A DNA stretch of 64,000 nucleotides from a virus, in the IMG/VR virus record IMGVR_UViG_3300044695_008209, positions 118,778 through 182,777 of that record; one strand, 5' to 3'. This document shows positions 8,478 to 16,324 of the stretch, in pieces. The notes beneath the pieces are model-generated. The model saw only the letters and a program-made list of their open reading frames with translations, had not been told where the DNA came from and did not search any database. The stretch's first letter is position 1, and each line of letters starts with the position of its first letter. Position numbers and translations under genes: made by a program.

Positions 8478-10202
8478 ATGACCAGCTACCACGCTACCCA
8501 CGAGCCGCTCTTCCTGCGGGAGCGTGTCCCCTCGGACCTCTTCACCGAGAAGGTCGCCGCTGCGCTTTCTCGCGTGCCGGATGACGAGAAGAAGTGGCCG
8601 GCGCACGTGTTCTCGGAGCTCTGCAAGGAGTTCCCGTACATGACGCAGTACGACATCGAGATCGTCATCGACCGGATGGACCCCGAGGCCGGAGCCGCGC
8701 TCGGCTACGCGCAGGTCCAGAACAAGACGCAGAGCCGCCCCCAGGAAGCGGCCATGGCCGCCGGAAACGTGATCCGCGTCCCCATCATCATCAAGGACCG
8801 CCGCCTCCAGAAGTTCTACATCTTCGAGGCTGGTGGCCAGACCTATCCCATGGGCGAGAGCCGCATCCAGCAGGCGATGCTGAACCCTCTCGTCTTCGAC
8901 ACGGACGCCGCCCGCGTCCCGCAGTCGCCCGGACTCCTCGACCAGATCTACCCACCCGGGCAGCAGCGGACGGGTTTCGGCCGCGTGAGCGACCCGGTGT
9001 CGATGGGCCTCACGAAGCTCAACTCGGTCGGTCTCCGCGGGTTCCTCAAGCTGGCGCGGACCCCCGAGCTGGCGGACGCGTACGCGGGTCACTGGCAGGA
9101 GAGCGCGGTCTCCCGCCCGGGCATCAAGATGCCTCCCGCCCCGATGGCCCATGACACGCACGTTCCGACCCAGGCCAGCTCGTCCGTGGCTGGGCCTCGC
9201 GCAGCGCAGGTGCAGGCGGCCCCTCCGACTCGGGGCCCCGCAGTGCGGACCAACACACCGCCCGCCCCTTCCCCCGTCCCCGTGCACAAAGCGGCCCCTC
9301 CAGCCGCGAGTACGGCACCCACCGCGGTGCTGCAGAAGGCGCACGTGGCTCCCCGCGCAGAAACGACGGTGACCACCGCCGAGCGGGCAGCGACCGCGGC
9401 CACGCGCGCTGTCCCTGCCGCAGAGCAGGCAGCCGCGAAGACGACGGGCGGGCTCGCACGTCACCTCACGGGCCGCAATGCCCTGCTCGCCACGGGAGCC
9501 GTTGGGGCCGTGGCCGGCGGAGGGCTGCTCGCGCGCCACCTCCTGAAGGGGCGCAGCGCAGAGAAGGCGGCGGAGCACACGCCTGTCCCCGACCCCGGCG
9601 TCGTGGCGGCGTCTCTCCAACCGGTCCTGTCTGCACTGCTCGCGCTCCACCAGCTCTACTACTTCGCGCACTGGACCAGCCAGGGAGAGGCCGCGTACAG
9701 CGCGCACCAGCTGTTCACCCGGCTCTACGAAGGCGTGCAGGAGGACTTCGACAGCGTCGCCGAGCGCATCGTGGGCCACGGCGGGAACCAAGCGATGGAC
9801 CCCGCAGCTGTCTTCGCCGAGGCGTCCGCCCAGAGCGCACAGTGGATCGGGGAGGGGTCGAGCATCTTCGCGGCCGCCCTCGCTGCTGAGCAGGCCGTGC
9901 AGGAAGTGCTGATGAACGCGTACGGCACGATGGACCAGAGCGGCGGCCTCTCTCTCGGCATCGACGACATGCTCATGGCCATCGCCAGCAAGCACGAGAC
10001 CAACCAGTACCTGCTCAAGCAGCACGATCCGGGCGCCGCCCCGCAGGCCCAGCTGCAAGAGGCTGAGGTCGCGCCACAGCAGGTTGCGGCGCCCGCGGTA
10101 GAGCCCGCCGCGCCCCCTCCCGTGGCAGCTCCGGAGCCGACTCCCTCCCTGCCCCCCAAGACCGCCAGCCTCCGGGCCTTCCTCTCGAGGACTTCCACAT
10201 GA
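8478..10202 (+). CDS. Virion-type protein fused to a Dps/ferritin ferroxidase domain
   Basis: 574 aa from ATG 8478; GGAG lies 8-9 nt upstream, so this start is preferred over GTG 8469. Residues 1-210 are an unrecognised globular domain. About 215-330 is Pro/Ala-rich, and 330-360 is a Gly/Ala-rich hydrophobic helix ending LLARHLLKG. Residues about 385-510 are Dps-like: H398 (in AHW), H410, D425 and E429 keep exactly the 12, 15 and 4 residue spacing of the E. coli Dps ferroxidase ligands, with the AER context conserved, and a final helix (GIDDMLMAIASKHE) follows. A Pro-rich tail ends in KTASLRAFL. Dps proteins oxidise and store iron and protect DNA. Here the domain is attached to a virion-like scaffold, so packaging is inferred. 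The gene overlaps the next by ATGA. Confidence 0.7.
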   Translation: MTSYHATHEPLFLRERVPSDLFTEKVAAALSRVPDDEKKWPAHVFSELCKEFPYMTQYDIEIVIDRMDPEAGAALGYAQVQNKTQSRPQEAAMAAGNVIRVPIIIKDRRLQKFYIFEAGGQTYPMGESRIQQAMLNPLVFDTDAARVPQSPGLLDQIYPPGQQRTGFGRVSDPVSMGLTKLNSVGLRGFLKLARTPELADAYAGHWQESAVSRPGIKMPPAPMAHDTHVPTQASSSVAGPRAAQVQAAPPTRGPAVRTNTPPAPSPVPVHKAAPPAASTAPTAVLQKAHVAPRAETTVTTAERAATAATRAVPAAEQAAAKTTGGLARHLTGRNALLATGAVGAVAGGGLLARHLLKGRSAEKAAEHTPVPDPGVVAASLQPVLSALLALHQLYYFAHWTSQGEAAYSAHQLFTRLYEGVQEDFDSVAERIVGHGGNQAMDPAAVFAEASAQSAQWIGEGSSIFAAALAAEQAVQEVLMNAYGTMDQSGGLSLGIDDMLMAIASKHETNQYLLKQHDPGAAPQAQLQEAEVAPQQVAAPAVEPAAPPPVAAPEPTPSLPPKTASLRAFLSRTST

Positions 10203-11719
10203 GCCTCTCTGCCAAGCTCGCCGGCTCCATTCGCCAGCGGGACTTCGACGTCTTCGAGGGCATCTTCAAGGAGGCTTCGGTCGCCGAGATGCTGCCCCGA
10301 TGCCCGACGGTCCTCGCGGCGCTCTCCAAGATCGCGTCGAAGGGCGCGGGCTCCAAGATCACGGTCGCCGGCGCCACGAAGCTCGCAGACCGCGGACGCT
10401 TCGACGTGGTGCAGGTGCGTCCCATCGAGTTCGGCTACCTCGTGAAGTGGGCGGCTGCCCCGGACGGTGTGCAGCCCCAGCAGCAGGAGATGTCGGTCCC
10501 GCAGGCCCAGCAGGCGCTGCCTCCCGAGGCCCTCCAGGCTGCGGACCAGCAGGGCGTGGCCACGATGACCGGGGTCGAGGCCGAGCCCGACCCGCTCGAG
10601 GAGGTGCCGGCACCCATCGAGGGCTTCGGGATGTACAAGGTGACCGACACCGCGGGCAACCAGGCGGTCGGCTACGTGATCCCCTCCCTCTTCGACCCGC
10701 GCACCGGGCAGCCCACGCCCATGAAGCTGTTCGTGAACGGCAGCGCGTTCGCCCTGCAGCCCGACATGGCCGGCGTGCTCGTCGGCGTCAGCTACAGCCT
10801 GCCCGAGGGTCCGTCCGAGCCCCGCGGCATGGGTGTCTTCTACAAGACCGACGGCAGGGGCATCATCGCCACCATCCCGTTCAACGTGGCGAACTCTGTC
10901 AGCGTCGAGGGTGTCCGGTACTACTCCGCGACGACGATGGAGGGGCAGCCCGTTCAGATCACCCCGAGCGAGGGCCTCGTCCGTCCTGTCGCCGCGAACC
11001 CCTCCGAGATCGCGATGCCGCCGGACTACACCTGGCTCCCGCTGAACGGCCAGATCCAGCTCATGGGCGCCAACACCGGCGCGGACCCGATGCAGCAGGC
11101 CAAGACGGCGTCCTTCTCGAGCTCGGTCACGGTGCGCGCGTGGACGGACGGGTACGGTGGTCTCCAGGGTGCGAAGCTCTCCGGACCCGTGTTCGAGAAG
11201 GTCGGCTCCGGCGACCACGACATCCCCGACGCCCTGTTCTACCTCGCGGCCGCGGGCATGCCCCAGAACCTGGCACTCGCCGTCATGGAGAAGGCGGCCT
11301 CGACGGGGGAGCCCATCCGCATGTACGGCCTCCGCACCCTGTCGAGGGACTCGACCGTCGTGAAGGAGGCCTTCGCCGACGCGCTCGCGGACCTCGGCAC
11401 CCGCGGCTACATGATCCCGAAGGCCCCCTGCCTGCTCAAGGAGGCCATGGCCATCGAGATGCACAAGGAGGCGCGCACGCTGGTCGGCGTGGACTCCCTC
11501 GACACCCTGCTCTCCATCGGCTTCATCAACCCGGAGAACATCCAGGACTTCGTCGACAGCATCCCCGATCTCGAGGAGACCTCGAGCAAGCTCGCGGGCC
11601 TTGTCTTCGCCACGCAGCTCGGCCTGCAGTCGGTGCCCGAGTCGGCCGTGGTCCGCGCCATGACCGCGCTCGAGGACGTGATCGCGGGACTCAAGGGCCT
11701 CAAGACCTACAAGCTCTGA
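10199..11719 (+). CDS. Putative internal virion protein with KxAS motifs
   Basis: 506 aa, overlapping the Dps-fusion gene by 4 nt (ATGA), so the two are probably translationally coupled. The N-terminal 100 residues are helical and contain FKEASVAEML and SKIASKG. A beta-rich middle (about 140-290) follows, then AKTASF, EKAAST and LLKEAMAIEMHKEA in the helical C-terminal half. These short K-x-A-S-like motifs recur across the virion block of the window. No domain family was recognised and no portal, protease or ATPase signature is visible. A role inside the head or at the vertex is inferred only from the shared motifs and neighbours. Confidence 0.5.
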   Translation: MSLSAKLAGSIRQRDFDVFEGIFKEASVAEMLPRCPTVLAALSKIASKGAGSKITVAGATKLADRGRFDVVQVRPIEFGYLVKWAAAPDGVQPQQQEMSVPQAQQALPPEALQAADQQGVATMTGVEAEPDPLEEVPAPIEGFGMYKVTDTAGNQAVGYVIPSLFDPRTGQPTPMKLFVNGSAFALQPDMAGVLVGVSYSLPEGPSEPRGMGVFYKTDGRGIIATIPFNVANSVSVEGVRYYSATTMEGQPVQITPSEGLVRPVAANPSEIAMPPDYTWLPLNGQIQLMGANTGADPMQQAKTASFSSSVTVRAWTDGYGGLQGAKLSGPVFEKVGSGDHDIPDALFYLAAAGMPQNLALAVMEKAASTGEPIRMYGLRTLSRDSTVVKEAFADALADLGTRGYMIPKAPCLLKEAMAIEMHKEARTLVGVDSLDTLLSIGFINPENIQDFVDSIPDLEETSSKLAGLVFATQLGLQSVPESAVVRAMTALEDVIAGLKGLKTYKL

Positions 11720-11726
11720 GGGACTG

Positions 11727-12602
11727 GTGGCAGGCAACGTCTTCGCACACCCCGCGCATTACTACGCCAGGTACCTGGTGTTGCTGCTCGACGACCCGCG
11801 CAAGGAACTGACTCCTGCGCTGGAGGTCTGCGGGCTCGCGGGGATGGACAAGGCGCAGGTCGACCGTGCCATCTCGGACATGCAGGGCCAGCCCGTAGAC
11901 TTCCGGCCGTGGGACCCTCACCACGCCCCCTCCGTGCGCTGGCTCCGCCAGAAGAAAGTGCACTCGCTGATGCACCAGGATGCCGCGGTGGAGGGCATGT
12001 CCGGCATCGTCGCGCATCGACGCATGAGGGAGACCGTCGAGCGCATGCTCATCGGCAACGTGGGTCACGCCGAGATCGCCTTCCGCCTTCGGGACCTCGG
12101 GTACGCCGTTGGGGAGTCTGCGGTCGCGGACTTCCGCCACTTCTTCTGGAACACGGAGATCATGGGGGCGGCCGACTGGGCGAACTACTTCCGCGAGGAT
12201 GACCGCGGCCGTACGCGCGACCTGCAAGGCCAGTACGCCGCCGCGCGCATCTCGGGACCCCAGTTCGCCCTCTACAGGTCCGGCATCAAGGTCGAGGTCG
12301 ACCGCCGCAAGGTCCTCGAGGAGGTCCACGACGAGCTCTACTTCACCTTCCAGGAGGTGCGCGCGCTGCCCACGTCTGAGAAGAAGGTGGAGATGCTGTC
12401 CACCATCTCGCGCAGCCTGGTGCGCATCGACGAGCGCATCGAGGCCGGCGACAGCGCCCTCGCCGACGTGCTCCGGAAGTTCGAGAAGTTCCGCGTCGTG
12501 CCGAACGCCGAGACGGTGCCTTCCATGAAGGAGCTTGCTCCGACTGGGACCATGAGTGATAGGGGGAGGCGTATGATCGCCACTTCCAAGGAGACCGCAT
12601 GA
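11727..12602 (+). CDS. Unrecognised helical protein with possible HTH; candidate small terminase
   Basis: 291 aa from GTG 11727, with GAGGGA just upstream. The N-terminal half is helical and contains VERMLIGNVGHAEIAFRLRD followed by LGYAVGESAVADFRHFFWN, which reads like a helix-turn-helix with a recognition helix. The C-terminal third (about 190-255) is a long charged helix able to form a coiled coil. Size and architecture (HTH plus oligomerising helices) fit a small terminase or another DNA-binding packaging factor, but the large terminase is 4.5 kb away and no sequence match was recognised. The DNA-binding idea is an inference. Confidence 0.4.
   Translation: MAGNVFAHPAHYYARYLVLLLDDPRKELTPALEVCGLAGMDKAQVDRAISDMQGQPVDFRPWDPHHAPSVRWLRQKKVHSLMHQDAAVEGMSGIVAHRRMRETVERMLIGNVGHAEIAFRLRDLGYAVGESAVADFRHFFWNTEIMGAADWANYFREDDRGRTRDLQGQYAAARISGPQFALYRSGIKVEVDRRKVLEEVHDELYFTFQEVRALPTSEKKVEMLSTISRSLVRIDERIEAGDSALADVLRKFEKFRVVPNAETVPSMKELAPTGTMSDRGRRMIATSKETA
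12535..12563 (+). promoter_or_regulatory. Weak promoter candidate
   Basis: TTGCTC and GATAGG are separated by 17 nt inside the 3' end of the preceding gene, 36 nt before the next ATG. The same spacing and TTGC/ATAGG hexamers recur at 24130-24157. The -10 match to the consensus is poor, so this may be chance. Confidence 0.18.
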
Positions 12603-13006
12603 CCGGAACTGACCAGCCGCCCCTCAACAAGAAGGCCATGCTCACCGCGTTCAGCGAAGGCGTCGACCTCTTCAAGCGTGCCGAGTTCTCCCTCGACGCC
12701 CGCGAGGAGTTGAAGGGTCAGTTCTGCGACGTCACCGTGGTGTTCAAGCCGCAGGGCGACGTGATCTTCCAGCTCTTCCCGAAGAAGCGGAAGTTGCTGC
12801 GCGGCGATCAGGACGGCCGAGTGCTGCTCAGCGAACTCGTCGAGGTCTACTTCTCCGACACCGGGCGCTTCTCCGCCTCCTGGGTCCCGGAGCTTGAGAG
12901 CTGGGCGCTCAAGGCCGCGCGCCTTGCGGACACGCTGAGCTACGACAAGGACCACCACGTCTACGGCTTCGCCACGTACATCAACCAGGCGCTCGCCGAC
13001 CTGTAG
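12599..13006 (+). CDS. Hypothetical protein, 135 aa
   Basis: The ATG overlaps the previous stop (ATGA) and has AAGGAGA 5-6 nt upstream. The protein has a helical start (SEGVDLFKRAEFSLDAREEL), a beta-rich middle (VTVVFKPQGDVIFQLFP) and a helical C-terminus. FKRAEFS resembles the K-x-A-S-like motif of other proteins in the window. No family was recognised. Tight coupling to the 291-aa gene suggests a joint function. Confidence 0.45.
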   Translation: MTGTDQPPLNKKAMLTAFSEGVDLFKRAEFSLDAREELKGQFCDVTVVFKPQGDVIFQLFPKKRKLLRGDQDGRVLLSELVEVYFSDTGRFSASWVPELESWALKAARLADTLSYDKDHHVYGFATYINQALADL

Positions 13007-13014
13007 GAGTCCAC

Positions 13015-13665
13015 ATGGCCCTCCGCTCGAACACCTTCGCATCCGCGCACGCTCTGGCTACCTGGATGACCGCCAACGGCTACGGGCCGGAGGACGTGCA
13101 CTTCATGTACCTGAACAGCTCGGGCCACTTCGACGTCCTCTACGACGACGCGGACCCGACTGGGATGATCGTGGGCGAGGTGGCGGGCACCACGGGGGCG
13201 CAGACCATCGCGGTGAGTTCGGTGACCAAGCGCTTCACGCGCTCCGCCGGCAGCTACATCACGGACGGCTTCAAGGTCGGAGACCACGTCACCTTCGCGG
13301 GCTGCACCAACGGGGCGAACAACAGCACGTTCATCGTGACCGCGGTGTCCGCCCTGTACCTGGAGTGCTCCGGGGCCGTGGGCTTGGTGACAGAGGCCGG
13401 CACCGGTGACGAGACAGCCACGGCGGTGGGATGGAGCCTCGACATAGGGGACGGGCACCGCCTGGGCCTCATCCGGGTCATCGCCAGCGGCGGCGACACC
13501 ACGGTGAACATCCTCAACCAGGGCGCTATCCCGATCCTCAGCGGGGACACCTTCGAGTTCGAGTACGGCGGGCGGTACCAGGGTGATGGGACTGCAGTGG
13601 ACGCGAACCGCGTGACGGTCGGCGACAACGCCAAGTACACCGTCACCTGGCTGGATCGGAGCTAA
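13015..13665 (+). CDS. Beta-rich structural protein sharing a module with the 1021-aa tail protein
   Basis: 216 aa with GGAG 6 nt before the ATG. Residues about 60-125 (KRFTRSAGSYITDGF, VGDHVTFAG, NNSTFIV) align well with residues 165-222 of the long tail protein at 1997-5062; such modules occur in many phage tail and head-fibre proteins. The C-terminal 60 residues are beta-rich, with an FEFEYGGRYQGDG segment. It ends the first + strand block, just before a strong bidirectional terminator. It is probably a minor structural or adhesion protein. Confidence 0.52.
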   Translation: MALRSNTFASAHALATWMTANGYGPEDVHFMYLNSSGHFDVLYDDADPTGMIVGEVAGTTGAQTIAVSSVTKRFTRSAGSYITDGFKVGDHVTFAGCTNGANNSTFIVTAVSALYLECSGAVGLVTEAGTGDETATAVGWSLDIGDGHRLGLIRVIASGGDTTVNILNQGAIPILSGDTFEFEYGGRYQGDGTAVDANRVTVGDNAKYTVTWLDRS

Positions 13666-13667
13666 AG

Positions 13668-13695
13668 GGACGGCCCTCTCAAGAGAGGGCCGTCC
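13668..13695. terminator. Bidirectional hairpin terminator
   Basis: Two perfectly complementary 13-nt arms (13668-13680 and 13683-13695, sequence GGACGGCCCTCTC and its complement) sit between a + gene ending at 13665 and a - gene ending at 13679. The - gene's stop lies inside the stem. There is no long U-run, but position and stability argue for termination in both directions. Confidence 0.75.
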
Positions 13696-14299
13696 TGCAC
13701 GCCTTCTTCCGGTGGTGGACCGTCAGGCCGTACTTCCGCAGCGCAGCGATGTGCTCGCTGGTCTGCTTGCCTCCGCCGGCGTAGCCCATGTTGGAGTCGA
13801 ACCGGTAGAGCGGGAACTCTCGGTGCAACTCCAACATGATGGCGTCGCGGTAGGTCTTCGCGATGATGCTGGCCGCTGCCACGATCCAGAAGGAGGAGTC
13901 CGCCTGCGGGATGACGCGCTGGTCGATCCCGTGCAGCCCCTCGAGCATGATGTTGCCGTCCACCACGAGCAGGTCCACCGGGGCCTCCTCGTTGAGCACC
14001 TTCAGCGCGTCGAGCTTCGACCACAACAGTGCCTTGCTGTAGCCGTGCTTGTCGATGTCCGCTGGAGAGATCTCTCCGATGCCCACGGCCGCGCGGCGCT
14101 CCAGGAGGTAGGGCATCAGACGCGACATGATCTCCACGCGCTGCGCCGGCGTGGTCTTCTTCGAGTCCCGGACCCCCGGCACCGGCCACCACTCTTGGAA
14201 GTTGCCGAAGGGCACGTTCACGTCGACCGCGACGGCGACGGAGACCAACGGCCCGGCCAACGCCCCGTACCCGACCTCGTCCACACCTGCGTACCTCAC
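13679..14299 (-). CDS. rnhB: Ribonuclease HII
   Basis: 206 aa from GTG 14299, which overlaps the upstream stop as GTGA and has GAGGGTC upstream; the open frame runs further 5' but without family similarity. The sequence starts RYAGVDEVGYGALAGPL, the RNase HII signature with D7 and E8 as first acidic pair; RDSKK (44-48), VVDGN (D114) and ASIIAKTYRD (D152) supply the rest of the active site. The tail LYRFDSNMGY...HIAALRKYGLTVHHRK is the usual substrate-grip region. RNase HII cuts RNA in RNA-DNA hybrids, including primers and single ribonucleotides, so it fits phage replication. The arginine usually found in DEAGRG is a tyrosine here. Confidence 0.92.
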   Translation of the reverse strand: MRYAGVDEVGYGALAGPLVSVAVAVDVNVPFGNFQEWWPVPGVRDSKKTTPAQRVEIMSRLMPYLLERRAAVGIGEISPADIDKHGYSKALLWSKLDALKVLNEEAPVDLLVVDGNIMLEGLHGIDQRVIPQADSSFWIVAAASIIAKTYRDAIMLELHREFPLYRFDSNMGYAGGGKQTSEHIAALRKYGLTVHHRKKACRTALS

Positions 14300-14481
14300 A
14301 GGACCCTCAGCAGGCCCTGCCGGATCACCTCGATGTCCTGCTCGGGAACATCGAGAAGCAGGGACCAGAGGAGGCCGTGCCACCGACTTAGGTCTGCGCG
14401 GACAGCCTCGCGTTGGTTCGGGGTGAGACCCGAGACCTGCGCACGTAGGATGGCGTCAACCTCCTCCTGCGCTGTCTTCAT
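14296..14481 (-). CDS. Small helical protein, 61 aa
   Basis: Starts at ATG 14481 overlapping the upstream stop (ATGA) and ends overlapping the RNase HII start (GTGA), so it is wedged in a coupled operon. The product is helical and acidic/hydrophobic (DAILRAQVSGLTPNQREAV, LLWSLLLDVPEQDIEVIRQG). No family was recognised. A longer reading frame upstream of 14481 overlaps the neighbouring gene and is not protein-like. Confidence 0.55.
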   Translation of the reverse strand: MKTAQEEVDAILRAQVSGLTPNQREAVRADLSRWHGLLWSLLLDVPEQDIEVIRQGLLRVL

Positions 14482-15146
14482 CCTGGCTCCACGAAGGCGG
14501 CGCACTTGCACCCGCCGAAGATGCAGGTGCCTGCCGGCTTCATGCACCAGCCGGAGTCGTCCTCCTTCGGCATCCCCTTCAGCGGGGCCTCCCCGAGGTG
14601 GCTGTTGCGCTTGTGCCCGCACGTCCCGCAGAGGTTCTCGGGAGTCCCGTACTTGTCCGTCCAGTATGGCTCGGGGTCAGGCGGGCAGATGCAGTTCGAC
14701 TCGAGATCGACGATCTGCTCCGAGAGGCGCATCTCCATGCAGTCGGGGCAGGGGTCGGGGGCGCGGATCTGTGAGCGCTTCCTGTCCTTCTCCACGCTCC
14801 ACTCCCCGGGCAGCAGCGGAGTGCGCCGCTGGATCTCGCTGACCCGGATGAAGCACTGGTACGCGAGCTTCACAGAGATCGGGTCGGGGTTGGCGAGGTA
14901 GGTGAGTCCCTGGGTGTAGTAGGACCGGACCTCCTCCGTGTACTTGCTGATCTGCGTCTCCGGGACGTCGGGGACAAGGCCGCCACCTCCGTCAGGGGTG
15001 ACGACGAAGCGCAGGGGGTAGGTCACGTTGCGCACCTCGTGCTCGCGCCATTTCATCGCCTGAAGCCAGACCTGCCTGGCGTGCGCCATCTCAGCGGCGA
15101 ACCTTGGGTCGGAGATGGAGTCTACGTCTCGCGTTCCGAGCGACAT
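14478..15146 (-). CDS. Cys-rich probable zinc-binding protein, 222 aa
   Basis: ATG 15146 follows a strong ribosome site (GAGGAGG). The N-terminal 120 residues are mixed and Tyr-rich. The C-terminal 90 residues contain CPDC, CIC, CGTCGHKRNSH, C and GGCKC, enough cysteines and histidines for two zinc sites. No catalytic signature was recognised. Partners unknown; it is co-transcribed with RNase HII, so a nucleic-acid role is possible but unproven. Confidence 0.55.
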   Translation of the reverse strand: MSLGTRDVDSISDPRFAAEMAHARQVWLQAMKWREHEVRNVTYPLRFVVTPDGGGGLVPDVPETQISKYTEEVRSYYTQGLTYLANPDPISVKLAYQCFIRVSEIQRRTPLLPGEWSVEKDRKRSQIRAPDPCPDCMEMRLSEQIVDLESNCICPPDPEPYWTDKYGTPENLCGTCGHKRNSHLGEAPLKGMPKEDDSGWCMKPAGTCIFGGCKCAAFVEPG

Positions 15147-15468
15147 CGCTGTCCTCCTCGTAGGGGTTGACCTTCATCTCGGGCCCGAGACCGCGGATGA
15201 GGATGAGTGCCGTCCACCGAGTGCGGGGGTTCCCGATCCCGGAGGAGTCGAGCTCGGCGTTGTTGACGAAGCACCAGCTCTCGAGGAGCTGGCGCATGAA
15301 GGTGGACGTCGTCGCGGTCCACGTGGTGGAGGCGGTAAGGAACAGGACCCACTGGAGTGGGTCTGTCCGTTGAACGATCTGCGCGTCAAGCAGATCGCCG
15401 TCCAGGGCCCTGTTCGCCGAGGCGGCGAACAGGGGTACCCAGGCGAGCGAGGGTACGAGACCGGTCAC
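15091..15468 (-). CDS. Hypothetical protein, 125 aa
   Basis: Its ATG overlaps the upstream stop (ATGA at 15465-15468), and its 3' end overlaps the following gene by 56 nt. Residues 1-90 look like a compact globular protein rich in Trp, Leu and Thr (LQWVLFLTASTTWTAT, WTALILIRGLG). The last 20 residues are Arg-rich and lie in the overlap. It resembles no family known to me. Confidence 0.45.
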   Translation of the reverse strand: MTGLVPSLAWVPLFAASANRALDGDLLDAQIVQRTDPLQWVLFLTASTTWTATTSTFMRQLLESWCFVNNAELDSSGIGNPRTRWTALILIRGLGPEMKVNPYEEDSDVARNARRRLHLRPKVRR

Positions 15469-16256
15469 GCTTCGGCCATCTCCTGCCCGTCGCGCACCGC
15501 CGAGAGGATGTCCGGATCCACTGCGCTCAATCCCGCCTCCTTGAACGCGGCACCCATGGTCGTATCCGCGTGCACCTCCAGCAGCGAGTAGTGCGGGGTG
15601 GGCTCGGCGAGGATCTCCAGCGTCACACGGGACCCGATCCCAGCGCGGCTCCGGAGCTGGGCGTGGAGTTTCGGGACGATCTCACTGAGGGGAGCGTCTC
15701 CCTTCTCGAGGACGGACTTCGGGTCCCCCGGAGTCATCCAGCGCACTGGCACCACCACCGCGGTCTTCCTCCCGTCGTCGTGCTCTTCCACCACCGTCGC
15801 CGCCAGGTACGGCACCAGGTGGAGCATGCGGGTGCGGACGTCCCACTCGAGGCCGATACCGCCGCCCATGACCTGGCCGTCCACGATGACAGGCACGTTC
15901 GGCCCCGCCCAGAACACGTCCTTCGGGGGGACCCAGAGGTGGTACTGCTTCAGCGGAGAGCTGTCGTTGATCGCGGCGCTGAAGACCCGGCCGTCACGAA
16001 CACGCAGGGAGCCCCCGTCGATCGGGAAGTGCCGGAGGGTGTTGTTGAGGGCCGCGCGCGCGGATTCCATGCTGCTGTCGCGCCCGACGATCCCAGGCAT
16101 GGTGGACCACATCCGAGGCACGCCACGGCTGTCGACCCCGCCGAACACCGCGATGGTGGTCCAGTGCGGCGGGATGGAGATGGTTTCGCCATCCTGAGCG
16201 TGGCTGGAGGCGGGAAGAAGGCGGCATTCGAGGCCGAGCGTGAAGACGTGGTTCAT
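15465..16256 (-). CDS. Hypothetical protein, 263 aa
   Basis: First gene of the - operon that ends with RNase HII. ATG 16256 has AAGGATC upstream, and a CATAAG promoter-like element lies about 45 nt further. The protein is mixed alpha/beta, with WTTIAVFGGVDSRGVPRMW near the N-terminus, a proline-rich middle and a helical C-terminal region. No motif allowed assignment. It diverges from the terminase gene, so the intervening 55 nt must serve both. Confidence 0.48.
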   Translation of the reverse strand: MNHVFTLGLECRLLPASSHAQDGETISIPPHWTTIAVFGGVDSRGVPRMWSTMPGIVGRDSSMESARAALNNTLRHFPIDGGSLRVRDGRVFSAAINDSSPLKQYHLWVPPKDVFWAGPNVPVIVDGQVMGGGIGLEWDVRTRMLHLVPYLAATVVEEHDDGRKTAVVVPVRWMTPGDPKSVLEKGDAPLSEIVPKLHAQLRSRAGIGSRVTLEILAEPTPHYSLLEVHADTTMGAAFKEAGLSAVDPDILSAVRDGQEMAEA

Positions 16257-16297
16257 GGATGATCCTTGTTGTAGCTGGCGGGAGTTGCCAGTACAGG

Positions 16298-16324
16298 CTT
16301 ATGGCAAGATCATGAAGCCTTTAG
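16298..16324 (-). promoter_or_regulatory. CATAAG-class promoter candidate
   Basis: Read on the - strand, CTAAAG is followed after 15 nt by CATAAG, about 42 nt before the ATG of the 263-aa gene. Similar A-rich/CATAAG pairs lie upstream of four other - strand genes. The element overlaps the start of the divergent terminase gene. Confidence 0.35.

Noticed and set aside
16240-16311. N-terminal extension of the terminase
   Set aside because: The extra 24 residues have no terminase-like sequence and would run into the divergent gene's start.
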